Source: Actinomycetota bacterium (GTDB lineage: Bacteria; Actinomycetota; Actinomycetes; S36-B12; UBA5976). Taken from it: a DNA stretch of 12,716 nt. The position numbers were made by a program, and so were the translations under genes. The stretch covers positions 1 through 12,716 of the forward strand of contig JAPLBX010000011.1 in NCBI GenBank assembly GCA_026392535.1, in the 5' to 3' direction. Below, in pieces: positions 1 to 7,083 of the stretch. How positions within the stretch are numbered: position 1 is the first letter of the stretch; every line of letters starts with the position of its first letter. Under the pieces are notes generated by a model. The model was given only the letters and a program-made list of their open reading frames with translations, ran no database searches and was not told the DNA's origin.

Positions 1-1
1 C

Positions 2-478
2 CCAGATATCGGTTCTATAGCTGTAGCGACTCTTGCAGTAATCATTGTTGTTGCATATGCAGGATTGTCAGGCCTTTGGGTTGATAACAGCAGTGGCTGG
101 TATGACTCGCTTAAGAAACCTTTTTGGCAACCACCTAATTTTGTATTTGGAATTGTTTGGCCATACAACTTCGTAGTCCTCGCTATTGCAGGTGTGCAGA
201 TTTCTTTGAACAATGAATGGTCTAGTTCCGGATTATGGTTGTCAGTTCTTTTGATCAGTGTGGTCTTTGCTATTGCTTGGTCCTGGGACTTCTACAAGAC
301 TCGTAATCTCTTTCGTTCGGCAATCTGGCTGGGAGCGTGTGCGCTAACCACAGTCGGACTCCTAGTGCAGGTTTCCGAGCTCTATCCGCCGGTGTTTTGG
401 TGGCTGGTGCCATATCAGATCTGGCTAATTGTGGCCTTTAGTTTGGCTGCTGGGTACGCACATTTGAACTCAATATAA
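2..478 (+). CDS. tspO: TspO/MBR family tryptophan-rich membrane protein (5' end outside window)
   Basis: The reading frame is open from the first bases to the TAA at 476-478, giving 158 visible residues, close to the usual 155-165 of the family. The true start is therefore probably just outside the window. A TTG at 65 is only an internal codon, because the residues before it form the first membrane helix. Family hallmarks are visible: W-Y-x-x-L-K-K-P-x-W-x-P-P, then V-F-G-I-V-W-P, many tryptophans, and five hydrophobic segments. TspO proteins bind porphyrins and other tetrapyrroles in the membrane and are linked to tetrapyrrole handling and stress signalling, but their biochemical role is debated. 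Here the gene lies 61 bp upstream of a cobalt-import operon on the same strand. A tetrapyrrole/cobalamin link is suggestive only. Confidence 0.85.
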   Translation, partial: PDIGSIAVATLAVIIVVAYAGLSGLWVDNSSGWYDSLKKPFWQPPNFVFGIVWPYNFVVLAIAGVQISLNNEWSSSGLWLSVLLISVVFAIAWSWDFYKTRNLFRSAIWLGACALTTVGLLVQVSELYPPVFWWLVPYQIWLIVAFSLAAGYAHLNSI

Positions 479-530
479 GGCTTATTGCGAATCTTTTGCA
501 GTTGCAAAGAATTCCTGATAAAATTGTTCT

Positions 531-535
531 GGAGG
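531..535 (+). promoter_or_regulatory. Ribosome binding site of cbiM
   Basis: GGAGG stands 4 nt before the ATG at 540 and supports that start. A loose promoter-like pair, TTGCAG (496-501) and TAAAAT (519-524) with a 17-bp spacer, lies just upstream. It would put the transcript start almost on this site, so I do not annotate it separately. No cobalamin riboswitch fits in the 61-bp gap. Confidence 0.6.
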
Positions 536-539
536 TTCG

Positions 540-1229
540 ATGCACATCCCAGATGGCTTTATTAATGTTCCAGTTTCAGGCGCTGCGGTACTAGTTTCCG
601 CATCAGCAATCGCGCTTGCCCTAAAGAAGTCTCGCGGGAGTATGGAGCAGGAAGTTGCCCCAATGGCCGGACTAACTGCTGTGTTTATCTTTGCGGTACA
701 GATGCTCAACTTCCCCGTGGCAGCTGGAACTAGTGGTCACTTATTAGGTGGCGCTCTCGCAGCAATTTTGGTTGGCCCATGGGTAGCACTACTTGCGATG
801 ACAGTCGTAATTTCTTTGCAAGCATTCATATTTGCAGATGGTGGCTTAAGCGCAATTGGTCTAAATATTTTCAATATGGGTGTCATAACAGTTTTGATCG
901 GCTGGTTTACATTCAAATTTATTTTGAAATTCTTGCCAAAAAAGAATTCCAGCGTGGTCGCGGCAAGTGCAATCGCAGCGTTTATTTCCGTGCCGATTTC
1001 AGCTCTTGGGTTTGTCGTTGAATATGCAATTGGTGGTAGCGGAATTATTGATCTAGACAAGGTTCTTGGTGCCATGCTCTCGGTTCACGTGCTAATTGGT
1101 CTTGGTGAAGCAGCAATATCTGCATTAACTATTGGAGCAGTGCTTGCAACAAGATCTGATTTGGTTTATGGCGCGAGCCGGTTGCTGCCTAAGAAAGATT
1201 TAAAAATCAAGCCCGTGGATTTACGCTGA
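540..1229 (+). CDS. cbiM: Cobalt/nickel ECF transporter substrate-binding membrane subunit CbiM
   Basis: This is the S-component of an energy-coupling-factor importer for Co2+ (or Ni2+). It starts with M-H-I-P-D-G-F, the near-invariant N-terminus of CbiM/NikM. In this family the N-terminal amine, His2 and a later histidine coordinate the metal, which fixes the ATG at 540 as the start. That later histidine is His67, in G-T-S-G-H-L-L-G-G. The 229 residues contain about six or seven hydrophobic helices, including a segment A-F-I-F-A-D-G-G-L typical of the family. The stop TGA overlaps the ATG of the next gene by one base (TGATG), so the operon is probably translationally coupled. Cobalt and nickel members cannot be told apart by eye. 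The absence of urease or hydrogenase genes nearby is not informative in so small a window. Confidence 0.95.
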   Translation: MHIPDGFINVPVSGAAVLVSASAIALALKKSRGSMEQEVAPMAGLTAVFIFAVQMLNFPVAAGTSGHLLGGALAAILVGPWVALLAMTVVISLQAFIFADGGLSAIGLNIFNMGVITVLIGWFTFKFILKFLPKKNSSVVAASAIAAFISVPISALGFVVEYAIGGSGIIDLDKVLGAMLSVHVLIGLGEAAISALTIGAVLATRSDLVYGASRLLPKKDLKIKPVDLR

Positions 1230-1522
1230 TGAAAAAGTACACAATTGCAATATTGCTTATCAGCGGCGTGCTTGCAGGAGGAGTTAGTTATTTCGCTTCT
1301 TCCAACCCAGATGGATTGAACAAGGTTGCAATTGACTTGGGATTTGCAGAAGATGAAACAACCCATTCGAATGGTGATTCGGCACTTGCAGGATATGAAA
1401 CTGCTGGCATAGAGAATTCAGCTCTTTCACGTGCAATTGCTGGGATAACTGGTGTCTTTGCAACTGGGCTTGTCGGATCTGGTCTGTATTTTTACGTTCG
1501 AAAACCAAAACAAGATGTCTGA
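1229..1522 (+). CDS. PDGLE-domain protein, CbiN/NikN-type accessory subunit
   Basis: A 97-residue membrane protein with one helix at each end (about residues 5-24 and 68-90) and an extracytoplasmic middle. Right after the first helix comes S-N-P-D-G-L-N-K-V-A, matching the PDGLE-domain signature (consensus S-x-P-D-G-L-E-x-V-A), then D-L-G-F. In cobalt and nickel ECF operons this domain replaces or accompanies CbiN, a small subunit that works with CbiM in metal loading. It sits between cbiM and cbiQ, as expected, with a 1-nt overlap upstream and an 8-nt overlap with the preferred cbiQ start. The domain identity is clear; its mechanism is less well defined than CbiM's. Confidence 0.88.
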   Translation: MKKYTIAILLISGVLAGGVSYFASSNPDGLNKVAIDLGFAEDETTHSNGDSALAGYETAGIENSALSRAIAGITGVFATGLVGSGLYFYVRKPKQDV

Positions 1523-2294
1523 TAAGCATGAACATGGACACCAAATTGGTGACCACCTTTATATTCATCGTCACACTTATATTCACGGCCTAGCACCTCA
1601 TGTAAAAATTATTGGTGCATTTAGTTTTCTATTGGTGGCAGTACTCACCCCTGCAGACCAGTACCTCTCTTTTGCTGGATATTTGGTTTTAGTTCTTAGC
1701 ATCATTTTTATGGCCGAACTTTCAATTAAAACAGTTGTCCGTCGAATGGTGGTAGAAGTCCCATTTATTTTGTTTGCGGTGCTAATGCCGTTCCTGGGCC
1801 GTGCTCCTTATATTGAGATTTCTGGCGTTACCGTTTCCCAAGCAGGCTTGACGGCCGGTATAGCCATTTTGATTAAGAGTTCTTTGGGCGTTTTGGTTTC
1901 AATCCTTTTGTCTTCAACAACTACTGTAAGAGAAATCCTGCATGGTTTGGCGCATCTGAAAGTTCCAGCACTTTTGATAAACATTGCAACATTCATGTTG
2001 CGTTATTCAGCCGTTGTCACAGATGAGCTCAATCGAATGAAAACTGCTAGGGAATCTCGCGGATTTATTGCTAGTGGACCAAAAGATTGGAAAATAGTTG
2101 CTCAGGCTGCTGGAGCCTTGTTCATTCGATCGTATGAACGCGGTGAAAGAGTCCACCTAGCAATGCTCTCTCGCGGATTTAATGGGGAAATGCCAAGAGC
2201 ACAACACGCAACAGCTTCAACAAAGGATTGGCTGCAAGTTTTATTGCTACCACTATCTGCGTTCTTCGTCTTATTGATTGGATTCTATTTATGA
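1515..2294 (+). CDS. cbiQ: Cobalt ECF transporter transmembrane coupling subunit CbiQ
   Basis: This is the T-component linking CbiM to the ATPase. The preferred start is ATG 1515, giving 259 residues with a histidine-rich head (MSDKHEHGHQIGDHLYIH) typical of CbiQ. An in-frame ATG at 1452 would add 21 residues lying wholly inside the preceding gene and is less likely. Several hydrophobic helices follow. The cytoplasmic coupling motifs that dock on the ATPase are visible: A-R-E-S-R-G-F near residue 180 and M-L-S-R-G-F near residue 220. A last helix precedes the stop. The stop TGA overlaps the next ATG (ATGA), so CbiO translation should be coupled. I see no strong ribosome binding site for CbiQ itself; it probably depends on translation of the gene upstream. 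Confidence 0.93.
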   Translation: MSDKHEHGHQIGDHLYIHRHTYIHGLAPHVKIIGAFSFLLVAVLTPADQYLSFAGYLVLVLSIIFMAELSIKTVVRRMVVEVPFILFAVLMPFLGRAPYIEISGVTVSQAGLTAGIAILIKSSLGVLVSILLSSTTTVREILHGLAHLKVPALLINIATFMLRYSAVVTDELNRMKTARESRGFIASGPKDWKIVAQAAGALFIRSYERGERVHLAMLSRGFNGEMPRAQHATASTKDWLQVLLLPLSAFFVLLIGFYL

Positions 2295-3014
2295 ACAGTT
2301 TGAAACTGACAAACCTTGCCTTTGCTTATCCAGATGGTCACCAGGCATTGTTTGGCGTGAATCTTGAGATCAAAAAGGGTGAAAGAGTTGCGGTACTTGG
2401 ACCTAACGGTGCTGGTAAAACCACTCTAGTTTTGCATCTCAATGGAATCTTGAATGGTTCGGGTGAAATCGAAGTTGCTGGATTGAAGTTGAATGTTGAC
2501 GATAAAGATAATTTGCTTGAAATTCGTCGCCGGGTAGGAATCGTTTTTCAAGACCCAGATGATCAGTTGTTCATGCCGACTGTTCGCGAAGATGTTGAGT
2601 TCGGCCCATTTAATATGGGCTGAGCGAGTTAATTGGGCACTTGAGCAAGTTGCGATGTCTGAATTTGTGGACCGAGCACCGCATCACTTGTCCTTTGGCC
2701 AACGTAGACGAGTCGCACTTGCAACTGTTTTGGCTATGAAACCAGAAATTCTGATCATGGACGAACCAAGTTCGAATCTGGATCCAGCAAGCCGCAGGGA
2801 ATTGGCAGACATCGTTCGCAGCCTAGATGTAACAGTTCTGATGGTTACACACGATTTGCCTTATGCGCTTGAGCTCTGCCCTCGGTCAGTCATTTTGTCG
2901 GGCGGTGTGATTGTTTCTGATAAATCAACCAGAGAAATCTTGAATGATAAAGTTCTTATGTCTGAAAATAGACTTGAGTTACCTATCGGATTTGATCCGA
3001 AACTTATTCCCTAG
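2291..3014 (+). pseudogene. cbiO: Cobalt ECF transporter ATPase CbiO, interrupted by a frame change
   Basis: The first frame, from ATG 2291, holds an ABC ATPase N-terminal half. Walker A is G-P-N-G-A-G-K-T (residues 37-44), the Q-loop is V-F-Q-D-P-D-D-Q, and then comes E-F-G-P-F-N-M-G before a TGA at 2621-2623. Homology resumes in the next frame from about 2622: E-R-V-N-W-A-L, then signature L-S-F-G-Q-R-R-R, Walker B I-L-I-M-D-E-P, D-loop S-S-N-L-D-P and H-loop T-H-D, ending at the TAG 3012-3014. Compared with family members the joint also lacks about seven residues that usually follow N-L-G. A deletion of about 20 bases fits best. An assembly error, or +1 frameshifting at GGC-TGA, cannot be excluded. 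Without a frameshift neither half would be a working ATPase. A weak internal ATG at 2559 opens the second frame but has no support as a real start. Confidence 0.85.
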
Positions 3015-3421
3015 TTCTTCAACATTGTTGGAAGTTCAGAGATTAGGTTCTCAATTCTGGCCTTGATGTCATCGCGAATAGGTCGAACCGATTCAACTCC
3101 TTGGCCAGCTGGATCTTCAAGCTTCCAGTCCAAATAAACCTTGCCAGGGAAGATTGGGCAAGCATCGCCACAACCCATAGTGATGATTACATCAGATTCT
3201 TGAACTGCCTCAGTAGTGAGAACTTTTGGAATCTCTTTTGAGATATCGATTCCAACTTCTGCTAGAGCTTCTAGGACCGCAGGATTTACTGTCTCTGCTG
3301 GCATCGAACCTGCGGAACGTACTTCGATTTCGCCTTTGCCTAAAGTGGTTAGGAAAGCAGCAGCCATTTGAGAACGCCCAGCATTGTGGACACAAACAAA
3401 GAGCACACTTGGCTTATTCAT
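3011..3421 (-). CDS. arsC: Arsenate reductase, low-molecular-weight phosphatase fold (arsenate-mycothiol transferase type)
   Basis: A 136-residue cytoplasmic enzyme that reduces arsenate, or joins it to a low-molecular-weight thiol. The P-loop is F-V-C-V-H-N-A-G-R-S with nucleophile Cys10, matching the V-H-N-A-G-R-S form of actinobacterial mycothiol-using enzymes. Later come M-G-C-G-D-A-C-P-I-F-P-G (Cys84, Cys88), D-W-K-L-E-D-P-A-G with the general-acid Asp, and V-R-P-I-R-D. Because further cysteines are present, a thioredoxin-style relay is not excluded. The mycoredoxin-like gene in the same operon favours the mycothiol route. A GGAGG 7 nt before the ATG (plus-strand 3429-3433) lies in the end of the channel gene, leaving a 2-nt gap between genes. 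Its stop overlaps that of the convergent cbiO inside one CTAG. Confidence 0.92.
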   Translation of the reverse strand: MNKPSVLFVCVHNAGRSQMAAAFLTTLGKGEIEVRSAGSMPAETVNPAVLEALAEVGIDISKEIPKVLTTEAVQESDVIITMGCGDACPIFPGKVYLDWKLEDPAGQGVESVRPIRDDIKARIENLISELPTMLKN

Positions 3422-3423
3422 GA

Positions 3424-4062
3424 TTAGTCCTCCAAGAAAGTTTTACTTAGCAAGGTGCCAAGGATAAGTCCGACAGACTGCGCTGCGATAAAGCCTAGGA
3501 TGGAATTTGGATGAATTCCAGTAAAACTATCTGAAAATGATCTGCCGATAGTCACCGCAGGGTTTGCGAATATCGTCGATGATGTGAAGAAGTATCCAGC
3601 TGCTATCCAAGCCGGTACAACTATTGCTGGATTGATTCGATCTTTCACTGCGAAACCAATAATCAAAATCAAGCCAGCGCTTGCAACAACTTCGCCCAGC
3701 AGCAGTCCGGGAGAATTTCGTTCCCTAGTCGCGAAGGTTCCTAAATTTTCATGGAACATTAATTCTGCAAGTTTTGCACCAGATATTGCACCAAGAATCT
3801 GTACACCTATGAATTTGAGAGTTGTATTCAAATCTTGTTTACCTTTGTAATACAAGAAGAAACTAACAATCGGATTGAATTGGGCACCACTTATTGGAGC
3901 GAAGAGAGTTATTAGTACATAAAGAGTTGCTACTACTGCGATGCAATTCACTAGTAGTTGAACTGCGACATCAGTTGTTAAATTGGTTGCCATGATGCCA
4001 GAACCGACAATTGAAGCCAAAAGTAAAAATGTACCGAAGAATTCGGCAGCAACTTTGCGCAC
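3424..4062 (-). CDS. MIP-family aquaglyceroporin-like channel, probable arsenite exit (AqpS-like)
   Basis: A 212-residue polytopic membrane protein of the major intrinsic protein family. The two half-helix motifs are G-A-Q-F-N-P-I-V, an NPA variant, and F-A-N-P-A-V-T-I-G-R-S. In the second the usual Arg directly after NPA is displaced by several residues, a form I associate with channels found in ars operons, such as AqpS of Sinorhizobium meliloti. There AqpS passively releases arsenite made by ArsC. Sitting between a mycoredoxin-like gene and arsC, this channel very likely has the same role, since no ArsB or Acr3 pump is visible nearby. The start is GTG at 4062-4060, overlapping the stop of the upstream gene by one base (TAGTG), with AGGA about 9 nt before it. 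The substrate is inferred from context. Confidence 0.87.
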   Translation of the reverse strand: MRKVAAEFFGTFLLLASIVGSGIMATNLTTDVAVQLLVNCIAVVATLYVLITLFAPISGAQFNPIVSFFLYYKGKQDLNTTLKFIGVQILGAISGAKLAELMFHENLGTFATRERNSPGLLLGEVVASAGLILIIGFAVKDRINPAIVVPAWIAAGYFFTSSTIFANPAVTIGRSFSDSFTGIHPNSILGFIAAQSVGLILGTLLSKTFLED

Positions 4063-4313
4063 TAAATAATTCCTAGCTCAGCCAGCTTGTCGCGCATTTG
4101 TGGATCTGATGGTTCAACGAAATATTCGCCATCCGGGAAGACCACCACTGGAATGCTTTGTTTGCCACAAATACTAATTGCCTTGTCTCGCAACTCATCA
4201 CTTTTCTCAACGTCATGCTTGGTGTAAGAAACGTTGAGCTCTTTCAGTAGGCGTTCGGTGCGACGGCAGTCCCCACACCAGTCAGCGCCATAAACTTCGA
4301 TTTCTGCAGTCAT
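4062..4313 (-). CDS. Glutaredoxin-family protein, probable mycoredoxin
   Basis: An 83-residue single-domain thioredoxin-fold protein. The active site is W-C-G-D-C-R-R with Cys13 and Cys16. The cis-proline motif S-I-P-V-V-V-F-P-D-G lies around residues 53-62. Mycoredoxins of actinobacteria are small glutaredoxin-like proteins that resolve mixed disulfides with mycothiol, including the product of the arsenate-mycothiol transferase reaction. First position in the arsenic operon fits that role. CGDC differs from the CGYC of well-known mycoredoxin-1, so the thiol partner is inferred. AAGGAG lies 4 nt before the ATG (plus-strand 4318-4323). The 113 bp between this gene and the upstream RNA methylase gene should hold the operon promoter, but I could not pick out convincing -35/-10 boxes or an ArsR-type operator. 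Confidence 0.85.
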   Translation of the reverse strand: MTAEIEVYGADWCGDCRRTERLLKELNVSYTKHDVEKSDELRDKAISICGKQSIPVVVFPDGEYFVEPSDPQMRDKLAELGII

Positions 4314-4426
4314 ATTTCTCCTTAATTATTAGCCTAGATTACCTCCAAACCACCTCTGAAGTCGTGTGTGGAGTCGAGTTCAGGCATTTCACAGCCTTGG
4401 CTTCTTGGGATTACTTCTCAAGATTG
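4314..4426. other. 113-bp gap upstream of the arsenic operon
   Basis: This is the largest spacer in the minus-strand gene block and therefore the likely site of a terminator for the methylase operon and a promoter for the arsenic genes. Read on the minus strand, the segment near the mycoredoxin start is AT-rich (TAATCT, TAATAAT), but no -35 box stands at a good distance. Only 4-bp stems were found, none followed by a T tract. Confidence 0.4.
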
Positions 4427-5053
4427 TTATTGATGTTGAATTCGCCATGCGTACATAGCAATAGCACCAGCAACAGAGGCGTTCATCGACCTTACCGAGC
4501 CTGATTGAGCAATTTCATAAAATTCATCGCAGGCTGCAAATCCTTCGTCACTCAATCCAAGACCCTCGTTTCCGAAGAGTAAAACGCATTTTGCTGGCAA
4601 GAATGAAGTCTCTATTTGTTTTGCACCAGATATATTCTCAAATCCAATGACTGGCAGTGCACGTTTTTGGCAATCGGCCTTGAATTCGATAGCACTTTGG
4701 TGGTGTTTGATATCAATGTACTTATCGGTCATTAATGCGCCATGTTGATTCCAGTGCTTATTGCCGATGATATGGAATTGGTTCACGTTGAAGGCATTAG
4801 CAGATCGAACTAGCGATCCAATATTTAAATCGTGTTGCCAATTTTCAATAGCAATTTCGAGTGGAATTCGTCGTGTCGCAAGAACTTCTCGAATCGCATC
4901 AACCGTTAGATAACGAAACTCATCGGCCACATTTCGCTTGTCGCCATTTTGAAGTAATTCGCGGTCGTATTGATCGCCAACCGGGTGAGGTTCAGGATGT
5001 GGGCCGACGCCCACACCTAAATAGAACTCACCCGGTTCCGAACTTCTGTCCAC
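4427..5053 (-). CDS. TrmH/SpoU-family RNA 2'-O-methyltransferase
   Basis: A 208-residue SPOUT-fold enzyme that should transfer a methyl group from S-adenosylmethionine to a ribose 2'-OH in tRNA or rRNA. The three family motifs are present: N-I-G-S-L-V-R-S-A-N-A-F (about residues 76-87), L-L-F-G-N-E-G-L-G-L-S (about 158-168), and S-M-N-A-S-V-A-G-A-I-A (about 189-199), which build the trefoil knot cofactor site. The N-terminal stretch with V-G-P-H-P-E-P and G-D-K-R-N-V resembles actinobacterial members, supporting the GTG start at 5053-5051. This start overlaps the stop of the holin-like gene by one base (TAGTG). The exact RNA target cannot be read from sequence. Its presence at the end of a MarR/exporter/holin-like operon looks like simple co-transcription. 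Confidence 0.92.
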   Translation of the reverse strand: MDRSSEPGEFYLGVGVGPHPEPHPVGDQYDRELLQNGDKRNVADEFRYLTVDAIREVLATRRIPLEIAIENWQHDLNIGSLVRSANAFNVNQFHIIGNKHWNQHGALMTDKYIDIKHHQSAIEFKADCQKRALPVIGFENISGAKQIETSFLPAKCVLLFGNEGLGLSDEGFAACDEFYEIAQSGSVRSMNASVAGAIAMYAWRIQHQ

Positions 5054-5412
5054 TATTTCTTCACAAATGCACTGATGATTTTATTGATAACTGCAGATGC
5101 GATGGAAATTAGTAATGCTCCCAAGATTGCATCCCAGATGCTGGCAATAGATAGTGCATCGCTAGCTGAATCGGTAATTACTAGCATCGCGCCATTTATT
5201 ACCAACATTGATAAACCCAAAGACAATATTGTGATTGGGAAAGTCAAGATCTTTGTCAGTGTGCCAATGGTGGCGTTGACTAACCCAAAGATAAGTGCAA
5301 TTCCTGCGTAGGTGACGAAGTCGCCATTTTTGACTTCAATCCCGGGGACAAAATAAGCCGCAGCCCAAATTGCTCCGCCTAGTGCTACCCAACGAATTAA
5401 TAATGATTTCAT
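5053..5412 (-). CDS. Small four-helix membrane protein of the phage holin IV-like (YvlD-type) family
   Basis: A 119-residue, almost wholly hydrophobic protein with four predicted helices: about residues 5-23, 33-50, 56-80 and 88-113. The layout R-W-x-A-L-G-x-A-I-W-A-A-A-Y-F-V-P-G-I and the loop I-x-G-L-V-N-A-x-I-G-x-L-x-K match the widespread bacterial 'phage holin family protein' group. Despite the name, most members are chromosomal and not tied to prophages, and their function is unknown. No other phage genes lie here. A GGAGG stands 8 nt before the ATG (plus-strand 5421-5425), and 15 bp separate it from the exporter gene upstream, so the two are very probably co-transcribed. It may serve in envelope stress or support the exporter, but that is a guess. 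Confidence 0.82.
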   Translation of the reverse strand: MKSLLIRWVALGGAIWAAAYFVPGIEVKNGDFVTYAGIALIFGLVNATIGTLTKILTFPITILSLGLSMLVINGAMLVITDSASDALSIASIWDAILGALLISIASAVINKIISAFVKK

Positions 5413-5427
5413 ATACGAATCCTCCCG

Positions 5428-7083
5428 CTATTCCGTTGCTGGTACAAACTCTTCGTCACGTTCGCGCAAACGGTTGTTTGGCACGAATAAAGCGAAGAGA
5501 ATCGAGAAGGCCGTAGCGATTGCTCCGACCAAAACCACAATGACCGTGGAGTCTGTGAATCCATCCTTCAACGGACGAACCAAAGCTGGTGTTGCTTGTT
5601 CGATCCAGGATGTATCGTCGAAAACATTTGCGCCACCTTGATTCAATTCCAAAAGGTGAGCATTTGCATCAGTAATGGTGCCATTTTTTGCAGCATCAAT
5701 TACATCGGTTTGGAAAGTTGCAGCATAAGCCGGGTCTTGTGCAGCTGCAGCAAAACGTTCGCCTACATTCGTTGGCAATCCACCAAATAGGAGCGACAAG
5801 AACAATGCAGTACCGAGAGTTGCACCGAGTTGACGGAACAAAGTTACCGAAGATGTCGCCACACCAATATCACGAGGTGAAACAGCATTTTGTACTGCCA
5901 GAACGGTTGGTTGCATTAGGTTTCCAAGTCCGAAACCAAAAATGAGCGACATCCCTGCAATTGCAATGAAAGGTGTATCCACTGTTAATAGTGTCATCCA
6001 ACCTAATCCGATGGTCATCAACGTTGCTCCAAGAATCGGGAACATTTTGTAACGACCAATTTTGCTAATTATTTGTCCAGAGAAAACAGATCCACTCATG
6101 ATGCCTAGTGTTAGTGGCAATAACTGCAAACCTGCTTGAGTTGGATTAGCACCACCGGCAATCTGTAGGTAAAGCGGAAGCACTGCAAGCCCACCAAACA
6201 TACCCATACCGGTGATTACACCAATGATGGTCAGAAGTGAGAAAGTCTTATCTTTAAACAAGCGAAGTGGAATCAATGCTTCATCGCCTATTTTCGATTC
6301 AGCACGAATAAACCAAACCAGACCGATGATGCTGATTGCATAACAAGTCAATGAATCGGTTGAAGTCCAACCCCATTCGCGACCCTTTTCGGCTACCAGT
6401 AGCAAAGGCACCAACGTTGTGCTCAATGAAATTGCTCCAGACCAGTCGAGTGGGTGATTTACTTTCTGGAAGTTTGGAATATGCAATGTGCGATTAACAA
6501 CAAAGAGCGCAACTAGACCGATTGGAACGTTTACGAAAAACACCCAACGCCAGCCAGCTAGACCAAGGATTGAATCTGTGCCAGCAAGGAAGCCACCAAC
6601 AACAGGTCCAAGCACGCTAGATGAACCAAAGACTGCAATGAAGTAAGCCTGGTACTTAGAACGTTCACGCGGCGGAACTATGTCGCCGATGATTGCAAGT
6701 GCCAAGGTGAACAAACCACCAGCACCAATTCCTTGCACAGCACGAAAAACAGCGAGCATTCCCATTGATGAAGAAAACGCACTCAATGCTGAGCCAGCAA
6801 TGAATAAAGAGATAGCCCAAATAAACAAAGGTTTACGGCCGTAGATATCACTTAATTTTCCGTATAGCGGAGTCGTGATAGTGCTAGTGATCAAATAAGC
6901 CGTGGTTACCCAAGCTTGAAGTGAAAGACCATTCAGTTGGTCTCCAATTGTTCGGATGCTAGTTGCAACAATTGTTTGGTCAAGTGCAGCTAGGAATAGT
7001 CCCATCATCAAACCAACCAAGATTGGCACAATTTCTTGATGTGTAAGGTATTGCGCACTATGGTTATTTTGTTCTTTACTCAC
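5428..7083 (-). CDS. DHA2-family (EmrB/QacA-type) multidrug MFS exporter
   Basis: A 551-residue, 14-helix proton-driven exporter of the major facilitator superfamily. Motifs in order: D1 L-D-Q-T-I-V-A-T-S near residue 35; motif A G-K-L-S-D-I-Y-G-R-K-P near 75-85; motif B with F-R-A-V-Q-G-I-G-A-G-G near 113-123; and motif C G-x-x-x-G-P-V-V-G-G near 152-164, which marks drug/proton antiporters. A long extracytoplasmic loop before the last helix (about residues 430-510) is usual for DHA2 proteins. The start is GTG at 7083-7081, overlapping the stop of the marR gene by one base (TAGTG), with AGGAG 5 nt upstream (plus-strand 7089-7093). The MarR partner suggests drug- or toxin-induced expression. 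The substrate is unknown. Confidence 0.95.
   Translation of the reverse strand: MSKEQNNHSAQYLTHQEIVPILVGLMMGLFLAALDQTIVATSIRTIGDQLNGLSLQAWVTTAYLITSTITTPLYGKLSDIYGRKPLFIWAISLFIAGSALSAFSSSMGMLAVFRAVQGIGAGGLFTLALAIIGDIVPPRERSKYQAYFIAVFGSSSVLGPVVGGFLAGTDSILGLAGWRWVFFVNVPIGLVALFVVNRTLHIPNFQKVNHPLDWSGAISLSTTLVPLLLVAEKGREWGWTSTDSLTCYAISIIGLVWFIRAESKIGDEALIPLRLFKDKTFSLLTIIGVITGMGMFGGLAVLPLYLQIAGGANPTQAGLQLLPLTLGIMSGSVFSGQIISKIGRYKMFPILGATLMTIGLGWMTLLTVDTPFIAIAGMSLIFGFGLGNLMQPTVLAVQNAVSPRDIGVATSSVTLFRQLGATLGTALFLSLLFGGLPTNVGERFAAAAQDPAYAATFQTDVIDAAKNGTITDANAHLLELNQGGANVFDDTSWIEQATPALVRPLKDGFTDSTVIVVLVGAIATAFSILFALFVPNNRLRERDEEFVPATE

Noticed and set aside
479..539. Cobalamin riboswitch or clear promoter before cbiM
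   Set aside because: The gap is only 61 bp, too short for the riboswitch; the TTGCAG/TAAAAT pair would start the transcript on the ribosome binding site, so it is not convincing.
737..1075. 112-residue open frame antisense to cbiM
   Set aside because: It lies wholly over a clear cbiM coding region, has no family features and no ribosome binding site; a shadow frame.
2559..3014. Independent protein starting at ATG 2559
   Set aside because: The first 20 or so residues are an out-of-frame reading of the cbiO N-terminal half; only the part after about 2622 is real homology, so it is the second half of the broken gene.
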